From the NCBI RefSeq assembly GCF_019279795.1, contig NC_056726.1, positions 1,138,735,882 through 1,138,799,881 on the forward strand: a stretch of 64,000 nucleotides of DNA, given 5' to 3'. Source of the stretch: Protopterus annectens. Lineage: Eukaryota > Chordata > Ceratodontiformes > Protopteridae. The translations under genes and the position numbers were made by a program. This document shows, in pieces, positions 21,931-31,870 of the stretch (positions within the stretch are counted from its first letter, which is position 1; each line of letters begins with the position of its first letter). The notes under the pieces were generated by a model, which saw only the letters and a list, made by a program, of their open reading frames with translations, did not search any database and had not been told where the DNA came from.

Positions 21931-24190
21931 GTGAGTGTGTGTCAAGTGTGGGCATTGCGGAGGGGGTTTTGCTAATTTATTTTATGGTGGCCCTACTATA
22001 TATCACAATGTCAACCATACAGGGATAACAGATGTAAATTAGCTAGGGTGCAAAGCCATACCCATACATGTGACATCAAGGCCAGACAATCCAAGTTAAC
22101 AACCTCACTATTACCCAGAGCACGCACTCAACCCATGTGTCATATGAACACACATGCCTAGGCAGCAGCCAATACGTGGGTAGTACACCGCATATTGGCC
22201 ACTGATAATAGCTATGCAGTGACAGCAGTGGGCTACAGAGGGCATGTCACCCTGCTCATCTGTCCAATATGCATGCACATGCAGGCAGTGCACTTCTACT
22301 ATGTTCCCCAATGGACACCTGCACCACCTGTGGTGCCTTCACATGTGACTCACAATGGACATAACATGCCTGACAACATGTCCTGTATGGACAGATGACA
22401 CTGATATCAGAGAATGCTGTCAGCATGCCATCAATGTAGATGAAGGGTAAACCTGCTGCCCAGTACCAGTACCTGCCACAGGTGGGCAAGACTGGCACAT
22501 CCGATGATAATCTGTGTTCACAACATGGACCAGACACCCCAGGTACAGTTCCACATGTCACTGTACATGCATGTGGGAGGTGTGCACATCCCAGACACCA
22601 TCCATGTCATGGACTAAGGAACACATACATGGCATGTGGTGTGCAGCATTGGCCACACACAATAGTCACCCAGGTGACTGGATGGGGGATGCAATACCCA
22701 CCTGTGTGGGCACCACCTGTGTGGGCAAGTGCAGTAACTACAGGCCTGAGCCACAACACAGACCATTGTCATGTGGCCTGATGCCAAGGTATACCCATTG
22801 CCTACCCTTGTACAGCCTGCTGGCACAATTGACCACCACGCACCCATGTAGACATACATCCATGCATGTCAGAACTGGCACCCTGTGTGTTCATGTGTGT
22901 GTGTGTTGTATGGTGTGTATGTCCACATCCGCACTCACTACAACCCCCAGGGCATACTGAAGCATGCTGTCTGATGTGTTACATCTCCTCATATGCTTTG
23001 CCCATACGGCCTCCGTATGACCCATGTGGTGCATGTGATTCCTGCACATTGATGTGTTGTGGCAATCCCACTAGTGATGAAGTGCACTCCTGGCCCTGCC
23101 AAGTGTATCTATATGTGTGCGTCCCTGTGTGAGTATGCCTGTGTTGACGCTGGCACCTGTTCATGCAGACAGGCGTGTGTACAACACCTACCGTATATCT
23201 ACTGTATCCCTGTTGCAGATGTCACTCACTCTCACATATATGTTCTGAGTGCTCCACATCAGGTAACCCATGTGGTGCATCCAATAACTGCATCGAACTG
23301 TGATAGCACTACATAGTTTTCGGGGGTTTGATACCCTGTGCTGGTAGGTGTGTGACACAAACATGCTTCAGTTTTACACTCCCACCCCTCCCTGACATGT
23401 ATTTCCCTCTGTCTGCCTCCCCCACTCCCTATCTGGTGGATGTGGAGACCCACACCTGCCTTGCTTAGGCAGCAGCATGTGTATTTTATGTGATGCTCAT
23501 GATCAGCTGATGGCCTCTGCACGAATTGCAGCCCTCCCCTAGCTGATTGCATGTGGAACAGCTATGGTAACAATCCCATAGCCAATTGCATGGAAACACA
23601 TTCCAATACCTAAGAACATTATGGTGGTGTTGGGCCTTTTCAGTCACTATGAGCATGAACTAGATCTGTTGTTTGGCAAACAGCATCTCAGATGGATTGG
23701 GATTTACCTCCAACAACATACACTGTGGAAAGAGGGCAACAAACAGGAGGGGGATGTGCCTGACCTGACTACAGACTGTAATTGCTGCTATACTGCATTT
23801 GGAATAATGTTGGTTTAACAGTGTTTGTCTGGATATGCCTTTTGTACATGTAGTAATACCTGCCATGTCAGTTCCATGTATATGAGGAATCCCTATCTGC
23901 AGTGTCATCTGCAGACTGGGCAGTGTTGTGCCTATGGATTCATGTGTTAGCAACAGTGTATCTCTCTGTGGAATGCAGATGGTAGTGTGAGGATTGCAGT
24001 CTGTAGATGGTGAAGGCCGTGAAGGTTACTGACTTCATATCCCTCATAGGACATATGTTGCAACAAACACCATTACAATGGAAAATATACAAGATTATCA
24101 CAGTGACATGTTTATACTGGCCCTGTGCATGTGCTGTCAGCCAAACCACTGTCAACATTTGTACATATGGCATGTATGAAGTGGTGCATA
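21931..24190. other. Unassigned spacer with one stray satellite-2 monomer
   Basis: No coding sequence is recognised. Apart from a degraded satellite-2-like unit at about 23215-23350 I see no assigned repeat. The composition is rich in CATGTG/CACATG words. Confidence 0.4.
23215..23350. repeat. Isolated satellite-2-like monomer
   Basis: The order matches the array: GATGTCACTCACTCTCACAT, AGGTAACCCATGTGGTGCATC, AATAACTGCATCGAACTGTG, then a GGGGGTTTGATACCCTG stretch in place of GGGGTTCTAACCCCAG, followed by a TG-containing end. It lies about 1.3 kb outside the array. Confidence 0.55.
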
Positions 24191-24196
24191 TGTGCT

Positions 24197-26934
24197 ATAT
24201 GCCATCGATGTCTGTGCTGTAACTGAAACCTGGTTCAAGGCTCCTGAGAGCACCCCGGCACTATCAGGTTTTACCTCATATCATGCGTTCCGGCCCCAAA
24301 ACCTGGACCACACCACAAAAGGAGGGGGTGTATCCATATTCATCAAGGATACCCACACCTCCAGGTTGGTGGCAACGCACGAAGCTTCGGAAACCATCCA
24401 GGTGCAACTAACCATAGGCAAAACTGCTCTACACTTTGTAGCATGCTACAGGCCACCCTCTCAAACTCAGGAACCCCGCACAGCCTTCCTGAAGACACTG
24501 GAGGGTATAAATGTATCTCCAAACACCATCATATTGGGTGACTTCAACTACCCAAATATAGACTGGGAACATTACTCAAGCCCTAACTTTCTAGCCCAAC
24601 GGTTCCTGGAGTTCATAAATTCAAATGCCATGGAACAACTAGTCACTGTTCCCATGAGAGGAGAAAATATACTAGATCTCATTATCACAAACATGGGGAC
24701 AAAATGCTCCACACCGGAAGTATATGCCTCATTGGTGAGATCTGATCATAAACTAATCTCACTGGAAATCCACATCCCGCCCCCACCCCAAACAAAAAAG
24801 ACCACAGTGAAGAACTTCTCTAAAGCAAACTTCACACTACTCAAGACTGGTGTGGTATCCTTCAAGGCCCCCGAGCCAGTGGAAACCACAACCCAAGCTG
24901 CGGAAGCCCTTACAAATGCCTTCTATGAACACCTCCAGGACTGCATGGATCAGGCAATCCCAAATAAAACCAAGACTCTTTCCACCAAGGGTAAATGTCC
25001 AGTCTGGTGGACCCCAGCCATTAACAAACTTTACAATAAGAGGAGAAAGCTATTACATGATAGAACAAAATCCATAAAAGGGAAGTCACCCCTGATCATT
25101 ATTAGTAAAAAAATACGAGCACTCATAAAATCATCCAAGGCCAATTTTGAGAGAAAAATTGCCATAGATTCAAAAGACAATCATAAGGCCTTTTTCAGCT
25201 ATGTTAGAAACCTGGGTGGAAACTCCCAGATATGCTCATAATTAGTCCAAAATGATACAAAAATCACTGAACCCACAGACATTGCCAACATACTGGCAGA
25301 CAGGTTCAGTGCAAACTTCACCCCCCTCTCCCCCCCAAAAGGAGAGATAACTATCCCAGTGGAGTTTAGCCTCCCAGACATCTCAAATGCGCAGGTGAAA
25401 GCTGCTCTCTCTAAAGCTAAAAACACAGCATCAATGGGACCGGATGGTGTCCCTGGCTGTGTGCTACACGAGCTCAATAAGGAACTAAACCCGCACATAA
25501 GGCAGCTGTTTAATCTCAGCCTTACCACAGGATACATGCCCAATGAGTGGCGTACGGCAACTGTGGTCCCACTCCACAAAGGCGGTGCCTCTACGGACCC
25601 TGGTAATTACCACTCCATAAGCTTAATAAGTCTAGTCTGCAAAGCTATGGAGAGGATCATAATGGAGCTCATAAACAAAGATATAGGGGACTTGCAGACA
25701 TTGGACCCGACCCAGTTTGGCTTTGTCAAGGGCAGATCATGCCTTTTGAACTTGGTCGACTTCTTCGAAACAGTCACTAAGGCCATTGATGAGGGAAAGG
25801 CAGTCCATACAGCCTACCTTGACCTTGCAAAAGCTTTCGACACAATACCTCACTCGGGTATTATAGAAAAACTTACCAGCTTAAATGTAAACCCATATGT
25901 CACAAGATGGGTTGCAAACTGGCTTAAGGACAGAACCCACAGGGTTAGAGTTGCTGGCGCTATGTCAGACTCCAAGCCGGTCACAAGTGGTGTCCCACAG
26001 GGCTCAGTCCTTGGCCCCCTATTGTTCGGTATCTACTTCTCAGAAGTACAGGCCAACATAGGAGGACTTTGGCTGACAAAGTTTGCAGATGACTGCAAAC
26101 TGGGTGCCATAGTGGAAAGTGCATCGGACATGGATATCCTTCAGAGGGGACTCACAGAAACTGATAGCTGGTGCCAGAGCCATGGCCTGAAGTTAAACAC
26201 CAAAAAATGTATAGTCATACCCTTCGGGAAAAACAAGGTAACCCCAAGTTACTATATAGGTGGCAATCCACTAAGCACAGAAGAGGTTTATCAGGGACCT
26301 GGGGACCCAGGTTGACAGTGGCCTTTCTTTTGACACTCACATTGCTAAGGTGGTTAGAAAGACCTTCTACATTGCCCACCTGATCATGAAGGGATTCACA
26401 TCCAGATCTAGTGAGGTCATTGTTCCCCTGTACTCTTCACTTATCAGACCAATGATCGAGTACAATGCCCCATTCGGGATGTATCTCACCCGACATCTGC
26501 AGCAACTGGAGAGACCCCAAAAGTTCCTCACCAAAAGGATAAAGGGACTCCAAAATCTGTCATATGCTGCCAGATTGAAGAAACTCCAACTCTATTCAGT
26601 CGCATACCGTCTGCTCAGAGGTGACCTGTGCCTGACATACAAGCCATGTCCAACCCGGAATTAATGGACATGCTCCACCTCAAAAAAATCCAAATCCACC
26701 AAAACCACTAGAGCAAGCGACTTAAACCTTAGCATGGATATAAACAGGATGTGCTGGAGGGATAGATTTATCACTCAGAGACTCCCTATGCTGTGGAATA
26801 AAATCCCAGTCCATGTGAGGCAGAGCACCTCGCTGGCTCTGTTCAAGAGAAATCTTGACCTGTGGATGGGAGATCGTAGGTTTACCCCAGGAATCTTCTC
26901 TGTGTCACTGCTGGACAGAGGCACAACAAACTAA
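24197..26934 (+). pseudogene. CR1 endonuclease-reverse transcriptase
   Basis: The APE-type endonuclease is entered at AIDVCAVTETWFKAPES and includes FVACYRPP and ILGDFNYPNIDW, then VRSDHKLISLEIHI. After a linker, RT shows MGPDGVPGCVLHE, EWRTATVVPLHKGGASTDPG, TQFGFVKGRSCLLNLVDFF, YLDLAKAFDTIPHSG, SGVPQGSVLGPLLFGIYFSE and an intact FADDCKLGAI. Lesions are few: one in-frame TAA at 25239-25241 (GAA in the 51.7-kb paralogue), a frameshift near 26300 and further stops or shifts near 26660-26730 before DINRMCWRDRFITQRLPMLW. The first tens of endonuclease residues and any ORF1 are missing. Catalytic residues in RT look functional but the protein is broken. Confidence 0.92.
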
Positions 26935-27048
26935 TGGGCACAGTATTTTTTTCATATAAGGGGTGGCGTAAGCCACAAAACTTTGGGCTACGCTTATAAA
27001 TGCCTTAGGGCAGATAGCCTAGTATAAACCTATGAACCTATGAACCTA
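24197..27048 (+). mobile_element. CR1 LINE, best preserved copy, 5'-truncated
   Basis: The copy starts inside the endonuclease and runs through RT, the C-terminal domain and a 3' UTR ending in tandem CCTATGAA units at about 27028-27048, the type of short 3' repeat typical of CR1. It is closely related to 48030-53540 and 10862-12640. Confidence 0.92.
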
Positions 27049-28326
27049 AATAGTGTCATCATATCTGATAACAAGCCAGTGATATATCAGATTGCTACAC
27101 GTCATGTACAGTAGGGGTTATATTTCATGACATAAGCTGAACATTCTGTGGATGTTTGTACAGTACTGAGGTCTGTGTAGTGATAGTGAATGTCAGCAGT
27201 GTGTGTATTGTTAATATGTACTTTAGCCTGTGTACAGACTGTGGTAGATGTCATTGTCCTAACTCCCCTTCTATCAGATGTTACATGCTTCCCCACTGTA
27301 TGGTACTGTTTCACCATACACGTTTGTACAGCCATACACAAACATGTCCTATACCACAGACAGCCATCAGACCAAACTGTGTAGCAGCCCAGTATATGTA
27401 GGGACATTCTGTGACTGGCACATATGAGGATGGTGTAGAACAGATACTCCATATACTGTAATATTATGCTAGCCTACCATATGTGGCTGCGGCTGTGTTC
27501 ACATTGGTTGTGGTAATGCACTGTCACACAGGTGTATCTTACCCTGTGCGGTGACATGGTTGTTGAGCCTGCTATATATGCAAGTACATGTGCATTCCCC
27601 CATGCAAGATGTAGGCCGGTGTCTGCCTGTAGCCTGAACAATGCATTGTTACATGCCTAGCAGCGTAGTGTACTTAACCAGTGTGATGTCATGTTCAGAT
27701 ATTTGCCAGATGTACTGCTGCCGGGCCACCCTTAAACGTCATGTATGTCAGACAGACCATTGGGATGCTGTACAGATGTATGTCAATATCTAGTGGGTAG
27801 TACGTGTCCATGGCACCCCTGTACCAGCAGTCATTATGTTTCAGGCGAGACAGGAGTGTGTGACTCCCCTATAGGGCCAAATGTATACTAGTCTTTATGT
27901 GTTATACCCATTTACATGGCTGTCTACATCCATATTGTCAGGCCTGGTACACATGTGGTGCACTAAGGGAATATGTGTATACCTCTGCACTGTACAGGGT
28001 GTGTCCAAAGTTCCATATAAAGTGGCCAATACATCTGCTGCACTCCATAGGGGCATTACATGCTAGCAGCGGTACTTTATAATGATGTCTGTAGGATGTC
28101 TGTCAGTAGCCAATGGCACACATGTTACAAGCAGATTTCAGCATCCACACACACCATGTCTGTGAAGACAAATCCAGTGACAGTAGCAACAGTCTAGTAA
28201 TATACCTGCTATACATACCTGACATCCCCTTGTACTACGACACCAGGATTGTAGGGGTTGGGGTATGGCTACACTCCATGTCCAAGACATATGGTGGAAA
28301 TATATGTACATATACCTATCCAGATA

Positions 28327-28330
<4 letters not shown>
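27049..28330. other. Unassigned spacer
   Basis: No recognised coding sequence or repeat. It precedes the TA tract bordering the long dispersed repeat. Confidence 0.4.

Positions 28331-28383
<53 letters not shown>
28331..28383. repeat. (TA)n microsatellite
   Basis: A pure TA run immediately precedes the dispersed repeat at 28385. Confidence 0.97.
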
Positions 28384-28385
<2 letters not shown>

Positions 28386-28600
28386 TGGCAAGCACCCACT
28401 ATAAATCCTTACAGCATGTGGCTGTGGTCCCTTCACATTTCCTGTGTGACAGACATCCGTCCTATGTGTGGGCATCAGTGATAAAGCCAGCAGGCAGCAA
28501 TATCTCTCACAGGAGAACATGTGCACTCAGAGCAGACACATTTGTAGGAGGTTCGGGATCTACAGACTGTGGGTAATGCTATGCATTGTACTGGTGTTAC

Positions 28601-28601
<1 letters not shown>

Positions 28602-28650
<49 letters not shown>
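28602..28650. repeat. (TG)n microsatellite
   Basis: A TG run replaces about 30 bases present in the paralogous copy near 39665. Confidence 0.95.
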
Positions 28651-28651
<1 letters not shown>

Positions 28652-29921
28652 ATACTAGTGTACCTTGGAATGCAGTCTGTCTGCATAGGTCACTACTGTG
28701 GGCCTACCTCTTGCTGGGCAGAGGTATGCATATCATGTGTTGTCCATCCACCACACAAGCCCTGTGTCAGATATGACACGGGCAGTGTGTGTGTTGCGTG
28801 CTACCAGTACATGGCTACATCCATGTCTATATCTAACCTCAATTCCCTGACTAAGGGTATGTTGCAGACTATCCTGTAACACCAGCAACTTGCTTAGTGT
28901 ATGGCGACAGTGTTCCAGATATATGCCTGTGTTCCAGCCTCTGTCCCCCATCTACATACCAAGCTCTGAACATTTTTCATGCTGTCGGGGGGTTGTTCTG
29001 TAGTGGGCTGTGAGTATATCACACTGCCAATGCTGCCATTAGTACACTGCTGTTGTATCCCCAGCACACACACTGGGGCTAGGGCCATATATGTGTGGGC
29101 ATTACCTACACAGCACATGTGCTCCCTTATGCACTGCATAGGCCAGTGTATGTAACAGTGGTATATGGTCTTGTATTATTGAGTCTAGGTGGGGAGCACC
29201 ACAAATGACCTAGGCTGTTACAAATGTGGGGGCATCATGGGTGAGCTGCCACAAGGTATGTGGATGTACAGTACTGTATACTCAGGCTATATTGCAACTA
29301 CTAACAAGGCTTGGGGTACTGCAACCCTACTGACCCCTGCAATACCGACTGTTTTGTGCATTATGCCTCGATATGTTCCGGGTACAACCCATTGGATCAT
29401 AAAACATTTTTACCTCCTACGGAGATTGTACAGAGTGTAGTTAGAGGTTGCTGAACTACACACCTGCAGTACATACTGCTGATTGTGTGGTACCCTGTGG
29501 CCCAATATGTCAGCACTGTTGTACATTCTGAAGGGCTTGGCTTGGACTATAACAGCTGTGAACCTTACCAGACTACTGTATAAGTGTAACTGTGTCACAG
29601 TTGCAGTACTCCGTTTATATGGTTGTCAGTATTTGAACAGCTATATGATATGACATATAGGACCGTTATGGTACACAATTAAAGGAGTCCCATTTCTGCA
29701 AACCTGTCTGTGGTGTCTTTACTATGAACTTTCTATGGGTATATGTTGCAGGCAATGACTGACATTTGTATGTTTAGCCCATACAATGTCCAGTTGTTCA
29801 GGTGTTAACTGTAGGCATACTGGCTGTTCAATATTGTGTGCACCTCCTATATACGTATCTGACTGTACATATATCTGTGTGTATAGGTGTAGTCACATGT
29901 ATGTATATATGTATATATCTA

Positions 29922-29975
<54 letters not shown>

Positions 29976-29978
29976 TAG

Positions 29979-30022
<44 letters not shown>
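29922..30022. repeat. (TA)n-(TG)n compound microsatellite
   Basis: About 50 bp of TA is followed by a short GATA segment and about 38 bp of TG. Confidence 0.97.
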
Positions 30023-30028
<6 letters not shown>

Positions 30029-30094
30029 GTATCTGTATCCTTGGGATGTCGACGGCTTCCACATATTACATGTCCTGTGGGAGGAAGACTGTAC

Positions 30095-30275
30095 TTGGTA
30101 GTGTATTGTAGGGCACAGGTGTTTGGCTGTGGGGGGATGCCTATTCGTACAAGACGTATAGTGTGTGGGGCCTCTCAACTCCATTAATGGTGCATGTGGA
30201 CATTGGTGTATTTGTCAATCTGCAATTGCTATCCACAGATGTATGGCCATATATACCTATATAGATATATTTACC
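30095..30275 (+). repeat. Inverted repeat arm (partner 32440-32600)
   Basis: It matches the reverse complement of 32440-32600, with landmarks GTATTGTAGGGCACAGG, TTTGGCTGTGGGGGG, CTCTCAACTCCATTAATGG, CATGTGGACAT and CACAGATGTATGGCCATATA. Confidence 0.65.
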
Positions 30276-30504
30276 TGCTAACAGATATATAGGTATATGT
30301 ACATAGATAGCGATATATATGTATAAAGAGGCAGTAAAACAACATATATATTTGAATACATGTGCATCTATACATATATGGGTATGTTGTATCTGTTAAG
30401 GTTGCACTATAGTTACGCACGCAGACATCTAGATGTTGGTAAACATTCTGTGCACTGTTGCATGACAGGACTGGCTGATATGTTTCAGATACATTGAATA
30501 TCTA

Positions 30505-30640
30505 TGTTCCTGTCATGGCGTAGTGGTACATCAGTTTGTCTAGGGTGTGCAGGGTCCTTGCTTTGAGCCTTGCCAGAGTTGTTTAATTTGTTGCTGGCCA
30601 GAACATGTCCTGTTGGATAGAGAATGATTAAGGCACTGTA
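30505..30640 (+). mobile_element. tRNA-derived SINE-like repeat
   Basis: TCATGGCGTAGTGGTACATCA resembles a tRNA D-arm/A box. GCAGGGTCCTTGCTTTGAGCC occupies the T-arm/B-box position. The body GTTGCTGGCCAGAACATGTC and AAGGCACTGTAAAGTAGTTG is shared with the copies at 41523 and 44075. Confidence 0.68.
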
Positions 30641-30765
30641 AAGTAGTTGTAAGCAGGTCTGTGTGTTCTGCCCAACAATAAAATAAACAGGTTCTGCAAG
30701 GCTTGTAACCAGGACCCTGCATATCATACACAAAGTGATTTACCACTAAGCCAAGGCAGATATAC
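30641..30765 (-). mobile_element. tRNA-derived SINE-like repeat, inverted copy
   Basis: The reverse complement reads CTTGGCTTAGTGGTAAATCA, then GCAGGGTCCTGGTTACAAGCC, then TTTATTTTATTGTTGGGCAG. It faces the plus-strand copy directly on its left. Confidence 0.68.
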
Positions 30766-30932
30766 ATAATCATGATGTGTCCATATACATATCATCCAGC
30801 CCGGGTATACAACACTACAGGGAATGTATTCCACCATGTACATGTATTTGTGTGTGTATATATATTCATCATTGAATGGATATAACATATCTATATATGG
30901 ATATATACATACAGACATATCTATAGACATAT

Positions 30933-30935
<3 letters not shown>

Positions 30936-30988
<53 letters not shown>

Positions 30989-30992
30989 AAAA

Positions 30993-31032
<40 letters not shown>
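30936..31032. repeat. Two (TA)n tracts around an A9 run
   Basis: TA runs at about 30937-30982 and 30994-31032 are separated by TTAAAAAAAAAG. They abut the telomere-repeat element at 31049. Confidence 0.95.
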
Positions 31033-31043
<11 letters not shown>

Positions 31044-31048
31044 CATAT

Positions 31049-31807
31049 GGGTCCTCTTCAAATTACCGAAATGTCAGTTCGCCGACACGTGGAAGAGGAA
31101 CGCGAAAGGACCGACAATGCAGTTGACCGACATGCTGAAATCCCGACAGCTGGAAGACCGACAAGGGGAACGTGTAAGCGCGACTTGGTAATTATGCGAT
31201 AGTGAGGGATTTTGGATTAGGGAGCGGACAGGTAAGTGTGCAATAGTGAGGGATTTAGGGTTAGGGTGTGTGAAAGATGAGTGTGCGATAGTGTCGGAGT
31301 TAGGGTTTGGGTAATGTAAGTGTGTGTTAGTGACGGGTTTATGTTTTAGGGTGGGTTAAGTAAGTTCAGAATAGGGTGCAGGTAGGGTACGTGTCTGGTA
31401 CTGTTGGACCTTAGGGTTAGGGGTGGGTTAAGTGAGTTAGGGTTAGGGTGCAGGTAGGGTAATTTGCGGTAGTGTCGGACCTTAGGGTTAGGGGTGGGTT
31501 AAGTGAGTTAGGGTTAGGGTGCAGGTAGGGTAAGTGTGCGGTAGTGTCGGACCTTAGGGTTAGGGGTGGGTTAAGTGAGTTAGGGTTAGGGTGCAGGTAG
31601 GGTAAGTGTGCGGTAGTGTCGGACCTTAGGGTTAGGGTTTGGGTTAGGGCTAGTGGGTATGTGATGTAGTGTAATGTGTTGTTTATGTTTAGTGTGTCAG
31701 TGTAATGGTGTTCGGTGTTTTGCGTTGTCGGTATTGTGTGTTGTCGGTTATTTGGTGTCGGTGGTTTGTGTGTCGGCGAACTGGCGTGTCGGTGTTCTAA
31801 AGTAGAC

Positions 31808-31809
<2 letters not shown>
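31049..31809 (+). mobile_element. Telomere-repeat inverted-repeat element, copy B
   Basis: This 761-bp non-coding element starts GGGTCCTCTTCAAATTACCG and its reverse complement starts GGGTCTACTTTAGAACACCG; both ends share GTTCGCCGACAC about 30 bp in. The flanks ATACATAT and ATATATAT agree with an 8-bp duplication but are TA-rich and so weak evidence. CCGACA starts at 31082, 31111, 31127, 31143 and 31158 on the left; the inverted TGTCGG starts at 31726, 31742, 31756, 31771 and 31787 on the right. The interior is made of TTAGGG-like units with a 71-72 bp higher-order repeat. There is no coding capacity, so mobility would need a transposase in trans. Confidence 0.82.
31339..31650 (+). repeat. 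72-bp tandem higher-order repeat with TTAGGG units
   Basis: The phrase GGACCTTAGGGTTAGG recurs with GACC ending at 31410, 31481, 31553 and 31625, giving periods of 71, 72 and 72 bp. Each unit holds three or four telomere-like hexamers plus GTGTGCGGTAGTGTCGGACC. Confidence 0.92.

Positions 31810-31868
<59 letters not shown>
31810..31868. repeat. (TA)n microsatellite
   Basis: A TA run directly follows copy B of the telomere-repeat element. Confidence 0.97.

Positions 31869-31869
<1 letters not shown>

Positions 31870-31870
<1 letters not shown>

Larger units (their letters stand above)
28385..30504 (+). repeat. Long dispersed repeat, copy A
   Basis: The segment aligns in order with 39440-41520. 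Shared landmarks include CCCTTCACATTTCCTG, GACAGACATCCGTCC, CTACAGACTG, TGCAGTCTGTCTGCATAG, CTGTAACACCAGCAA and AGAGGTTGCTGAACTACA, with substitutions. Both copies run about 2.1 kb to a tRNA-like SINE. A TG tract (28602-28650) and a TA/TG tract (29922-30022) lie inside this copy. There is no open frame of note. The class is unknown. Confidence 0.65.
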
